Assembly (NCBI GenBank): GCA_030627475.1
Contig: DAOURZ010000084.1
Span: 1 to 6,462 of the forward strand
Direction of reading: 5' to 3'
DNA from: Deltaproteobacteria bacterium
Lineage (GTDB): Bacteria; Desulfobacterota; Desulfobacteria; Desulfobacterales; ETH-SRB1
DNA length: 6,462 nt
Made by a program: the position numbers and the translations under genes. This document shows, piece after piece, positions 1 to 6,462 of this stretch. How positions within the stretch are numbered: position 1 is the first letter of the stretch; every line of letters begins with the position of its first letter. Below the pieces are notes generated by a model that saw only the letters and a program-made list of their open reading frames with translations, did no database searches and had not been told where the DNA came from.

Positions 1-573
<573 letters not shown>

Positions 574-582
574 TTATATTAT

Positions 583-588
583 CTCCTT
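583..588 (-). promoter_or_regulatory. Ribosome binding site of ahcY
   Basis: Reads AAGGAG on the minus strand, with 9 bases between it and the ATG at 573. It is one of the two clearest Shine-Dalgarno sequences in the window and fixes the ahcY start. Confidence 0.8.
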
Positions 589-655
589 TATACGTAAGTT
601 GAGCAATTTTTAGGGAAGAAATATGCAGATCAAGCCCAAAATCGTTCAATTCAGG

Positions 656-1825
656 TTATAGTCCGGCTTTTTCTCTAATAATGTCTTTCATATTTGTTTT
701 TTCCCAGGTAAATTCCGATTCAGTCCGACCAAAATGGCCATATGCCGAGGTAGCCTTGTAAATCGGTCGCAAAAGATCAAGATATTCAATTATCGCTGCC
801 GGCCTTAAATCAAAAACCTCTTTGATTATTTCTTTAACTCTGGATTTGGGTACAACTCCAGTGCCCATAAGATCTACCATAACAGAAACAGGTTCTGCTA
901 CTCCTATGGCATATGCTATCTGTACCTCACATTTTTTTGATAAACCGGCGGCAACAATATTTTTTGCAATATGTCTGCCCATGTATGAAGCGCTTCGATC
1001 AACCTTGGAAGGATCTTTTCCGGAAAAGCATCCACCGCCATGGCTACCCTGACCGCCATAAGTATCAACAATGATTTTTCTGCCCGTAAGACCGCAGTCT
1101 CCCATGGGGCCGCCAATTACAAACCTGCCGGTAGCGTTAATATAATAGTTGGTATCTCCATCCATCATTTCCTTTGGAATAACCTTTTTTATTACTTCTT
1201 CTATAATAGCTTCTCTCAGCTCTTCATATTCCACGTCTGGTTTATGCTGGGCGGCTATTACCACGGCATCAACCCGTTTTGGCATGCCGTTTTCATATTC
1301 GATTGTAACCTGTGATTTCCCGTCAGGCCGAAGAAAATCAAGAGAACCGTTCTTTCTCAGCTTTGACAAACGGCGGCATAATTTGTGCGCATATATTATG
1401 GACATCGGCATTAATTCAGGAGTTTCATCACATGCGAAGCCAAACATAAGCCCTTGATCTCCTGCACCCTGATCCTTGAACAGACCCTCACCTTTATTTA
1501 CACCCTGAGCGATATCCTGTGATTGATGGTCTATGCTGGTAATTACCGAACATGTTTGCCAGTCAAATCCCATCTTGGAAGAATGGTATCCTATATCACG
1601 AATTGTTTCCCGAACGATCTGGGGAATATCAACATAGCATTCAGTTGTAATTTCACCTGCAATAAAAGCCAGGCCGGTTGTTACAAGAGTCTCACATGCA
1701 ACTCTGCAAAATTTATCTTTCTCAATAATAGCATCAAGGATTGAATCTGATATACGGTCGGCAACCTTGTCAGGATGCCCTTCGGTAACAGATTCCGAAG
1801 TAAAAAAGAATTGTTCTTTGTTCAT
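656..1825 (-). CDS. metK: S-adenosylmethionine synthetase (methionine adenosyltransferase)
   Basis: Makes S-adenosylmethionine, the main methyl donor, from methionine and ATP, releasing phosphate and pyrophosphate; a cytosolic enzyme that works as a tetramer. At 389 residues it has the usual bacterial length and looks complete. Visible signatures are GHPDK at 16-20 (ATP site), the hexapeptide GAGDQG at 120-125 followed by LMFGFA, DGKSQV at 168-173, and the glycine-rich phosphate loop GGGCFSGKD at 263-271 followed by [10 protein letters not shown]. Cys266 takes the place of the alanine found in the E. coli loop, probably harmless variation. The ATG at 1825 is preceded by AGGGAGA with a 5-base spacing. 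The gene starts 38 bases after the panC stop and ends 82 bases before ahcY, pairing the production of SAM with the removal of its by-product. No SAM riboswitch is present in the short leader. Confidence 0.98.
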   Translation of the reverse strand: MNKEQFFFTSESVTEGHPDKVADRISDSILDAIIEKDKFCRVACETLVTTGLAFIAGEITTECYVDIPQIVRETIRDIGYHSSKMGFDWQTCSVITSIDHQSQDIAQGVNKGEGLFKDQGAGDQGLMFGFACDETPELMPMSIIYAHKLCRRLSKLRKNGSLDFLRPDGKSQVTIEYENGMPKRVDAVVIAAQHKPDVEYEELREAIIEEVIKKVIPKEMMDGDTNYYINATGRFVIGGPMGDCGLTGRKIIVDTYGGQGSHGGGCFSGKDPSKVDRSASYMGRHIAKNIVAAGLSKKCEVQIAYAIGVAEPVSVMVDLMGTGVVPKSRVKEIIKEVFDLRPAAIIEYLDLLRPIYKATSAYGHFGRTESEFTWEKTNMKDIIREKAGL

Positions 1826-1830
1826 AATTG

Positions 1831-1837
1831 TCTCCCT
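1831..1837 (-). promoter_or_regulatory. Ribosome binding site of metK
   Basis: Reads AGGGAGA on the minus strand, 5 bases before the metK ATG. It lies in the 38-base gap after the panC stop codon and supports the chosen metK start. Confidence 0.65.
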
Positions 1838-1863
1838 ATAATAGTAATTTGCCAGGATTTTTT

Positions 1864-2682
1864 CTATGGGTTAAGAATAGCGTTATCTATAAGACGAGTC
1901 TTCCCTACCTTGACTGCAAGAGCCATTAGCGCCGGCCCGTCTATTTTTTTCATATCAATAAGTGTTTGTGGATCACAGATAGCAATATAATCAATTTCAA
2001 TATCTGTGTGTGACTTTATAATTTCCAAAGCAGTATTTATAATTTTTTTCGAATCATTTATCCCGCTGCCAAGAAGAGCCTGCGCCTTTTGCAGTGATTT
2101 GTAAAGACATAGTGCTGAATTCCTCTGCCCGGATGTCAGATAAATATTTCTTGAACTCATGGCAAGGCCGTCACGCTCTCTAAGCGTTTCAGACCCGATT
2201 ATTTCAATATCGAAATTCAGATCACTAACCATTTGCTTTATTATAGCAAGCTGCTGATAATCCTTCTTACCAAAAATAGCAAAATGAGGTTTAACAATAT
2301 TAAACAATTTTGCAACAACGGTTGCAACTCCTGAAAAAAAGGTTGGCCTTGAAATACCGCAAAGATGATCCGGAAGTTTTTCAAGGTTTACATCTGTCTG
2401 AAATCCATTTGAATACAGTTCCTTATCATCAGGAGTAAAAACTACATCCACACCATTTTTCGTGGCAAGTACAAGATCTTTTTCAATGTTTTCGGGATAA
2501 TCCTCAAAATCTTCTCCAGGGGCGAATTGAATCGGATTTACAAAAATACTCACTACAAGACAATCTCCAATCTTCCTGCCTCGTTTTATAAGAGAAAGAT
2601 GCCCTTCATGGAGATATCCCATGGTTGGAACAAACGCAATTGTCTTGCCAAGGCAACGCATTCGGTCGGAGTATTCCTGCAT
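1864..2682 (-). CDS. panC: Pantothenate synthetase (pantoate--beta-alanine ligase); true start probably upstream
   Basis: Joins pantoate and beta-alanine using ATP, through a pantoyl-adenylate, to give pantothenate, the precursor of coenzyme A; cytosolic, Rossmann-type nucleotidyltransferase fold. From the first available ATG it has 272 residues. Visible motifs are [10 protein letters not shown] at 19-28 (HIGH-type ATP site, His25 and His28), FVNPIQF at 47-53, FGKKDYQQL at 137-145 and [10 protein letters not shown] at 170-179 (KMSKS equivalent). The usual RPGHF stretch reads RPTFF at 112-116. Compared with E. coli PanC, where PTMG is at 28-31, this ATG leaves about nine N-terminal residues missing. 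The frame upstream encodes fitting residues (IERITTVKK) but contains no ATG, GTG or TTG before the rmlB stop. An ATC at 2707-2709 stands at the family start, behind a GAGGT site. The real protein may therefore run from 2709, with 281 residues. The identity is secure; the start is not. Confidence 0.95.
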   Translation of the reverse strand: MQEYSDRMRCLGKTIAFVPTMGYLHEGHLSLIKRGRKIGDCLVVSIFVNPIQFAPGEDFEDYPENIEKDLVLATKNGVDVVFTPDDKELYSNGFQTDVNLEKLPDHLCGISRPTFFSGVATVVAKLFNIVKPHFAIFGKKDYQQLAIIKQMVSDLNFDIEIIGSETLRERDGLAMSSRNIYLTSGQRNSALCLYKSLQKAQALLGSGINDSKKIINTALEIIKSHTDIEIDYIAICDPQTLIDMKKIDGPALMALAVKVGKTRLIDNAILNP

Positions 2683-2706
2683 TTTCTTTACTGTAGTGAT
2701 TCTTTC

Positions 2707-2721
2707 GATGCTATAGACCTC
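2707..2721 (-). promoter_or_regulatory. panC: Shine-Dalgarno and candidate ATC start codon of panC
   Basis: On the minus strand GAGGT (2721-2717) is followed by 7 bases and then ATC (2709-2707). This is normal Shine-Dalgarno spacing for a start at the ATC. The first in-frame ATG, at 2682, is 34 bases beyond GAGGT and has only a weak purine stretch of its own. The ATC lines up with Met1 of E. coli PanC when the GK and PTMG motifs are matched. Use of AUC for initiation is inferred; a G-to-C sequence error or mutation in an original ATG would look the same. Confidence 0.5.
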
Positions 2722-2724
2722 AAA

Positions 2725-3783
2725 TCAATCTTGACGATTTTGTAAATTATAATGTTTCTCTATCCAGGACATGTATTCACCGCTTTTAACTCTATCTACC
2801 CAGCCTTTATTATCAATATACCATTTAATGGTTTTTCTTATTCCCGATTCAAATGATTCATCAGGATGCCAGCCCAACTCCCTTTGCAGTTTTCCGGAAT
2901 CAATGGCATATCTTAGGTCATGACCTGGCCGATCTTTTACAAAGGTTATCAGATCTCTTAGCGATTTACCATTATGACCGGGCATTATCTCATCCATAAT
3001 ATCACACAGCATCCCTACAATATCTATATTGCGCATTTCACAATTGCCGCCGACATTATATGTTTCGCCGCGTTTCCCGTTTTTCATTATTAACCAGACA
3101 GCTTTGCAATGGTCCTTTACATACAGCCAGTCTCTTATATTTTTGCCATCACCGTAAACCGGAAGTGGCTTTCCTTCAAGGGCATTTAAAATAATAAGAG
3201 GAATTAGTTTTTCGGGAAACTGATATTGTCCATAGTTATTTGAACAATTGGAAATCGTTACCGGCAAAAGGTATGTTTTGCTGTAAGCCCTTACAAGGTG
3301 ATCCGAAGACGCCTTTGATGCTGAATATGGGCTATTAGGCCTGTAGGGCATATCCTCGGTAAATAAACCATCCTCTCCAAGAGAACCATATACTTCATCA
3401 GTACTTATATGATGAAACAGACCCACTTTATTTCTGGAAAGTTCAAGCAGATTAAATGTCCCAAAAATATTTGTTTTTATAAAAGCATCCGGTTCGGCAA
3501 TAGATCTGTCGACATGTGATTCAGCGGCAAAATGGCAAACAGCATCAATTTTATAATTATTAAAAATTTCAGACATGGCTCCACGATCACATATATCTGC
3601 CTTAATAAAATTATAACGTCTGGAAAATCTTTCAGCAATTCCCGTCAGGTTTTCAGGATTTCCAGCATAAGTCAATTTATCAACATTTATTATGTTGCCG
3701 GTAAAATCAGATTCCGCAAGTAGATAATGAATGAAATTCGACCCGATGAAACCGCAACCACCAGTAACTATAATATTTTTCAT
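2725..3783 (-). CDS. rmlB: dTDP-glucose 4,6-dehydratase
   Basis: NAD-dependent dehydratase converting dTDP-glucose to dTDP-4-keto-6-deoxyglucose, the second step of dTDP-rhamnose synthesis and the branch point to other deoxysugars of O-antigen or capsule; cytosolic, extended SDR family. It is 352 residues, full length for the family. The Rossmann motif GGCGFIG is at 8-14, FAAESHVDRS at 84-93, and STDEVYG at 126-132 carries the Thr-Asp-Glu active-site residues 127-129. The SDR catalytic pair is Tyr152 and Lys156 in YSASK. NNYGQYQFPEKLIP follows at 181-194, and RPGHD and ESGIRKT appear in the C-terminal half, close to E. coli RfbB. Gln185 replaces the proline usual in NNYGPY. The other rhamnose genes rmlA, rmlC and rmlD are not adjacent, so the sugar end product cannot be told. 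Its TGA stop lies in the panC frame, 15 codons before the first panC ATG. Confidence 0.96.
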   Translation of the reverse strand: MKNIIVTGGCGFIGSNFIHYLLAESDFTGNIINVDKLTYAGNPENLTGIAERFSRRYNFIKADICDRGAMSEIFNNYKIDAVCHFAAESHVDRSIAEPDAFIKTNIFGTFNLLELSRNKVGLFHHISTDEVYGSLGEDGLFTEDMPYRPNSPYSASKASSDHLVRAYSKTYLLPVTISNCSNNYGQYQFPEKLIPLIILNALEGKPLPVYGDGKNIRDWLYVKDHCKAVWLIMKNGKRGETYNVGGNCEMRNIDIVGMLCDIMDEIMPGHNGKSLRDLITFVKDRPGHDLRYAIDSGKLQRELGWHPDESFESGIRKTIKWYIDNKGWVDRVKSGEYMSWIEKHYNLQNRQD

Positions 3784-3787
3784 GAAA

Positions 3788-3874
3788 TCACCATATTTTG
3801 TCCCCGTTTCTAAGGAACGTGGGATCCGGCAGAGAACAACCTGACATTTTTGTATCCCAACTTCACCATATTTT
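3788..3874 (-). repeat. 12-bp direct repeats bounding a REP-like intergenic segment
   Basis: The 12-mer TCACCATATTTT (plus strand) occurs at 3788-3799 and again at 3863-3874, 75 bases apart. The copy nearer rmlB contains GGTGA on the minus strand, the only ribosome-binding-like sequence in front of rmlB (4 bases from the ATG). The segment between the copies includes GTCCCCGTTTC (3800-3810), a GGGGAC-type motif that recalls repetitive extragenic elements, and a weak 6-bp inverted pair (3820-3825 with 3854-3859). This nearly fills the gap between the TPR gene and rmlB. It may be a small mobile repeat or a degraded tandem unit; nothing here proves mobility. Confidence 0.45.
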
Positions 3875-3878
3875 AAAT

Positions 3879-4229
3879 CTACGGCAAATTTGAGCGCAAA
3901 TGCTTCCGGGTTATTTGTTGCTGAGCCCGTATATCGAAGGGATTGGCCGAATATTTACAATATTGTTTAATCTTTTTCAATTTTTGCAGCCGGTTATAAC
4001 TTAGTTGCAAATCAATCCATTTGCTGAATAATCTTTTAAGGATTTTTCCGGCATTTTTTTTCTTTTCATCAAGTTTTTTTTCGACTTCGAAAAGTAAATC
4101 ATTAATTTCCCTGTTTTCAGGATTATGTTTCAATAAATATCTATATATATCAGATGCTTTTGTAAAATAACCCTGCCCGGCATATACATTTGCCATGGTC
4201 TTTGTATAAAACTCAGTTTGATTACTCAT
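3879..4229 (-). CDS. Small one-TPR hypothetical protein, coupled to the FtsB-like gene
   Basis: A 116-residue protein whose function I do not recognise. Residues about 9-41 fit one tetratricopeptide repeat (Tyr16, Gly20, Ala25, Tyr29, Leu33, Pro37 at the expected spacing). A charged helical stretch with coiled-coil character follows at about 42-60, then a strongly basic tail rich in Lys, Arg and Gln. No signal peptide or membrane segment is visible, so it is probably cytoplasmic or attached through a partner. TPR units usually mediate protein contacts. The ATG overlaps the stop of the FtsB-like gene in ATGA (4229-4226), implying translational coupling. Its position behind murJ and an ftsB-like gene suggests, by inference only, a role in envelope assembly or division. 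The gene ends in TAG, 95 bases before rmlB. Confidence 0.8.
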   Translation of the reverse strand: MSNQTEFYTKTMANVYAGQGYFTKASDIYRYLLKHNPENREINDLLFEVEKKLDEKKKNAGKILKRLFSKWIDLQLSYNRLQKLKKIKQYCKYSANPFDIRAQQQITRKHLRSNLP

Positions 4230-4522
4230 TTTTTAACTTTATGTTCCTTAAGTTTAAATATCACCTCGTCTTTACCGATAAGGCCGAGTTCTCGTCTGAC
4301 TATATTCTCAATATATATAGAATCATGTTTCAAACGATCAATTTCTTGATATAAAGAAAGATTATCCATGGTAAGCCCGGCATTTTTTTCTATCAACCCG
4401 TTTTTCTCTTTTTTGAGTGCGTTAAGATCAACCAGTCCATTATCATCGAAAATAATAAATAAAAGCAAAGAAAATATAATCGGTATTGATAAATATAACA
4501 GAATCTTTTGCTTCCAGTTCAT
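4226..4522 (-). CDS. FtsB/DivIC-family septum formation initiator-like protein
   Basis: A 98-residue bitopic membrane protein of the FtsB/DivIC type. In known bacteria these proteins join FtsL and FtsQ (DivIB) in the divisome and help activate septal peptidoglycan synthesis. It has a very short cytoplasmic start (MNWKQK), one transmembrane helix at about 7-25, then a heptad-like coiled coil at about 33-68 in the periplasm. The family's C-terminal block follows at 70-91 (YIENIVRRELGLIGKDEVIF), comparable to the region after the coiled coil in E. coli FtsB. Length is close to E. coli FtsB (103 residues). The ATG overlaps the murJ TGA in ATGA (4522-4519), and its own TGA overlaps the next ATG, so the three proteins are probably made together. 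Family members diverge strongly, so the exact orthologue (FtsB, DivIC or FtsL-like) is not settled and no symbol is given. Confidence 0.88.
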   Translation of the reverse strand: MNWKQKILLYLSIPIIFSLLLFIIFDDNGLVDLNALKKEKNGLIEKNAGLTMDNLSLYQEIDRLKHDSIYIENIVRRELGLIGKDEVIFKLKEHKVKK

Positions 4523-6087
4523 TTTATTCTCATGCCATGTTTAACAACGGCCAGAACTTTCTCAAGCTCTGGACTCTTGATAAAAAAAGAAAAAAAACCA
4601 TAGAAAACAAGGCCGGCAAATATACTGCCTGTGAGTCCAAAAAAAAGACCGATTAAAGTTTTGTCCCCTGATGGTATAATTAATAATGCAACTGCCCATA
4701 CAACTGCTCCCATTATAAAGGAGCCGACCATTGTTTTGCAGGCAGATTCAGTGATGCTTTTCCATCCCGACAAGCCAATCTTGACCTTTAACGCACGGGT
4801 AAGAAGCCAGAAATTAAGCATGGAAGCCAGCGAAGTTGCAAGCGCAAGCCCTCTGTGGCCCAAGTACTGCATAAGAATAATACTGAATATTATGTTTGCA
4901 ACAACAGATATTACCGCCATCCGTACAGGTGTTTTAGTATCCTGAAGAGCATAAAATGTTGAAACAACTATCCGTACAGCCGAAAATGCCCACAAGCCAA
5001 TACCATAATATAAAAGGGCAGATGCTGTCAATCTTGTGGTTTCAGCATCAAAAGCCCCTCTTTTAAAAAGCAGCTCAACTATAGGTTCTCTTAAAACTAT
5101 AAGCCCCACCATAGAAGGAATTGTAATAAAAAAAATCAATTTCATGGCATAGGCGAAAGTGTCTCTGAGAGAATCGTAATCCTGAGCAGATGCCTGCCTT
5201 GAAAGGCTGGGCATTACGGCTGTAGCCGTTGCTATGGCAAAAATTCCCAGGGGAAATTGAACCAGCCTGTCAGCATAATAAAGATACGAAATGCTCCCTT
5301 CAGGTAGTAAAGAAGCCAGAAAAGTCCCGATTAATATGTTAATCTGATAAACTGCAGCGCCAAATATGGTAGGAAGCATAAGCATGCCCACTTTTTTCAG
5401 CATGGGATGCCAGATTTTGGTTTTTTCCCGGAAATAAAAACCTTTCCTTATAAGAAATGGAAGTTGAAGCGCTAACTGCAAAAAACCACCTATCAGAACC
5501 CCGATTGCAAGACCTGTTACAGGTTCAGCCATGTGAGGAGATATAAAAAGAACAGCACATATCATGGCAAAATTTAAAAGAACAGGGGCAAGAGCCGGTG
5601 CGGCAAAATGATCTAACACGTTAAGAATGCTCATGCAAATAGCAACAAGGCCTATAAAGAAAATATACGGGAACATAATACGGGTCAGGGTCACTGTAAG
5701 TAAAAACTTTTCGGAAGAAACAGTAAACCCCGGAGCTATTATACGTATTATTAAAGGAGACAAAAAAATACCGAGAATGGCGGTAATAACCAATATTGCG
5801 GCAAGCAGCCTTATTGCAGATCTTGCTAATTTAAAGGCTTCGTTTTTGCCTTGATTTGTAAGGCATTCAGTAAAGACAGGAATAAATGCAATGCTTAAAG
5901 AACCCTCAGCAAAAAGTCTTCTTAATAGATTTGGAATCCTGAAAGCAACAAAAAACGCATCCGAGCTCAGTCCTGCCCCAAAGAACCAGGCTATTACAAC
6001 ATCTCTTATGAATCCGAAAATGCGGCTTAATAAAGTTGATGCGCCGACAACGCCTGCGGCTTTTGTTATACGAGTATTTTCAGACAT
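4519..6087 (-). CDS. murJ: Lipid II flippase MurJ (MviN family)
   Basis: Inner-membrane protein of the MOP superfamily that moves the peptidoglycan precursor lipid II from the cytoplasmic to the periplasmic face. The 522 residues match the usual size and alternate hydrophobic helices and short loops along the whole length, consistent with about 14 transmembrane segments. Residues known to matter in E. coli MurJ are all present, shifted by four: Arg22 in LLSR, Arg28 and Asp29 in GFIRD, Asp43 in SDAFF, Arg56 with Glu61 in LLRRLFAEG, and Arg274 in YYADRLVQFP. The N-terminal start fits family length, but no Shine-Dalgarno sequence precedes it; a heptamer repeat lies there instead. The gene's end overlaps the FtsB-like start by ATGA, linking precursor export to the division machinery. 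Two A8 runs (plus strand, 4590-4597 and 4639-4646) lie near the 3' end, within an intact frame. Confidence 0.96.
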   Translation of the reverse strand: MSENTRITKAAGVVGASTLLSRIFGFIRDVVIAWFFGAGLSSDAFFVAFRIPNLLRRLFAEGSLSIAFIPVFTECLTNQGKNEAFKLARSAIRLLAAILVITAILGIFLSPLIIRIIAPGFTVSSEKFLLTVTLTRIMFPYIFFIGLVAICMSILNVLDHFAAPALAPVLLNFAMICAVLFISPHMAEPVTGLAIGVLIGGFLQLALQLPFLIRKGFYFREKTKIWHPMLKKVGMLMLPTIFGAAVYQINILIGTFLASLLPEGSISYLYYADRLVQFPLGIFAIATATAVMPSLSRQASAQDYDSLRDTFAYAMKLIFFITIPSMVGLIVLREPIVELLFKRGAFDAETTRLTASALLYYGIGLWAFSAVRIVVSTFYALQDTKTPVRMAVISVVANIIFSIILMQYLGHRGLALATSLASMLNFWLLTRALKVKIGLSGWKSITESACKTMVGSFIMGAVVWAVALLIIPSGDKTLIGLFFGLTGSIFAGLVFYGFFSFFIKSPELEKVLAVVKHGMRIK

Positions 6088-6095
6088 GTAGATAA

Positions 6096-6127
6096 GGTTC
6101 AGGGTTTAAGGTTTACGGTTTACGGTT
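6096..6127. repeat. Degenerate heptanucleotide tandem repeat upstream of murJ
   Basis: On the plus strand four 7-base units follow each other: GGTTCAG, GGTTTAA, GGTTTAC, GGTTTAC, then a partial GGTT. In the murJ sense these read GTAAACC, GTAAACC, TTAAACC, CTGAACC. The array ends 8 bases before the murJ ATG, in the place where a ribosome binding site would normally lie. Short heptamer arrays of this GGTTYAG-like kind are seen between genes in several bacterial groups. Whether it affects translation or copy number varies is unknown. Confidence 0.8.
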
Positions 6128-6142
6128 GGCTGCTTTTCGTTT

Positions 6143-6172
6143 TTCATATGCAGGTTCGGACTTTTTTGTCAG
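6143..6172 (-). promoter_or_regulatory. Weak candidate sigma-70 promoter for murJ
   Basis: On the minus strand CTGACA (6172-6167, 5 of 6 to the -35 consensus) is followed after 18 bases by TATGAA (6148-6143, 4 of 6 to the -10 consensus). It lies between the serpin-like stop and murJ and would place the heptamer repeat in the 5' untranslated leader. The -10 match lacks the final T, so this is only a suggestion. Confidence 0.22.
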
Positions 6173-6190
6173 GCTGTGTACTTTTCAAGC

Positions 6191-6462
6191 TTAACGCGGG
6201 TCAAGAACGAGCCCTGAATAAACTACAGTTTTAGAATCTTTGTCATAAATAACAGCTACAAACGGCCTGCTCACAGCAACCGGCTTGATAACGGCAGGAT
6301 CTTCTGTGAGGAAGTAGAGGTTGCCATCATGGAGATCCATAGTCATCTCAAAACCATAATCATTAAATGGAGGGATATCTTCCAAACCTTTAATGATAAT
6401 CGTATTTGATGATGCTGCAGTAATTCCTGCTTCATCTAACGAAACTTTTGCCTTGTGCGTAA
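6191..6462 (-). CDS. Serpin-like protease inhibitor, C-terminal end, cut by window edge
   Basis: About 89 C-terminal residues are visible, open to the window edge; the start lies outside. Two parts resemble serpins, which trap proteases through a cleavable reactive centre loop. The first, HKAKVSLDEAGITAASSNT, matches the strand plus hinge of the type H-K-x-x-[VI]-x-[VL]-x-E-x-G-T-E-A-A-A-A-T, with small residues (AASS) where inhibitory serpins need them. The second, VAVSRPFVAVIYDKDSKTVVYSGLVLDP, matches the serpin C-terminal signature around PF and the G-x-V-x-(N/D)-P end; Ser for Asn and one Ala are off the strict pattern. The hinge Glu and this PF are about 56 residues apart, against about 27 in human alpha-1-antitrypsin, so the loop would carry roughly 29 extra residues. 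An internal TTG at 6385 could be mistaken for a start, but the frame is open before it and carries the hinge. Bacterial serpins are often exported; that cannot be judged here. Confidence 0.72.
   Translation of the reverse strand, partial: THKAKVSLDEAGITAASSNTIIIKGLEDIPPFNDYGFEMTMDLHDGNLYFLTEDPAVIKPVAVSRPFVAVIYDKDSKTVVYSGLVLDPR

Noticed and set aside
574..655. Possible SAH riboswitch or terminator between metK and ahcY.
   Set aside because: The 82 bases show no conserved SAH riboswitch core and no stable hairpin followed by a T run; only the AAGGAG site stands out.
1826..1863. Possible SAM riboswitch before metK.
   Set aside because: The gap is only 38 bases, too short for SAM-I or SAM-IV, and shows no matching pairing.
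1864..3783. rmlB and panC are in one frame with a single TGA between them, so stop readthrough or selenocysteine could give a fused RmlB-PanC protein.
   Set aside because: RmlB ends at its normal family length just before the TGA, PanC is a separate enzyme, a Shine-Dalgarno sequence lies between them, and no SECIS-like hairpin is evident after the TGA.
3820..3859. TGGGAT/ATCCCA inverted repeat between the TPR gene and rmlB as a terminator.
   Set aside because: The arms are only 6 bases with a loop of 28 bases and no T run follows in the transcription direction.
4582..4646. A7 and A8 runs in the 3' part of murJ as possible phase-variation or frameshift sites.
   Set aside because: The frame is intact and encodes normal Phe/Ile/Lys-rich membrane sequence in an AT-rich genome; phase variation of a normally essential flippase is unlikely.
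6109..6147. A tiny minus-strand frame (about 13 codons, ATG at 6147) running into the heptamer repeat before murJ.
   Set aside because: It has no ribosome binding site, its end is made of repeat sequence, and it overlaps the candidate -10 region; nothing supports translation as a leader peptide.

Overview
All genes in this window lie on the minus strand, so transcription runs from the high-coordinate end to the low. The DNA is moderately AT-rich. Protein features resemble those of anaerobic Desulfobacterota (the former Deltaproteobacteria, Desulfobacterales-like): the short form of S-adenosylhomocysteinase, and a MurJ / FtsB-like / small TPR protein chain. The taxonomic assignment is inference from protein style, not a search result. 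The content is mostly chromosomal housekeeping; there are no tRNA or rRNA genes, CRISPR arrays, insertion sequences or phage genes.

Layout in the direction of transcription. (1) 6462-6191: the C-terminal end of a serpin-like protease inhibitor, cut by the window edge. (2) 6190-6088: a short intergenic region with a degenerate 7-bp tandem repeat that ends 8 bases before the murJ start codon. (3) 6087-3879: a tightly packed trio, murJ (lipid II flippase), an FtsB/DivIC-like divisome protein and a small one-TPR protein. They are joined by two ATGA stop/start overlaps and so are probably translationally coupled. (4) 3878-3784: a 95-bp gap with a 12-bp direct repeat bounding a REP-like segment; the copy next to rmlB carries its likely ribosome binding site. 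(5) 3783-1864: rmlB (dTDP-glucose 4,6-dehydratase) and panC (pantothenate synthetase), in the same reading frame and separated by one TGA. (6) 1825-1: metK (SAM synthetase) and the N-terminal 191 codons of ahcY (S-adenosylhomocysteinase), the making and recycling arms of the methyl cycle.

Functionally the window joins envelope work (lipid II flipping, septum assembly, a nucleotide-sugar enzyme) to cofactor metabolism (pantothenate/CoA, SAM/SAH). No obvious intrinsic terminator lies between the genes, so they may be co-transcribed over long stretches. I see no new multi-gene system. The most interesting points are local: panC seems to lack a normal start codon where its family begins (an ATC sits there behind a well-placed Shine-Dalgarno sequence); murJ has a heptamer repeat where a ribosome binding site is expected; the serpin-like protein has an unusually long stretch between hinge and C-terminal strand; and the gap before rmlB looks like a dispersed-repeat insertion.
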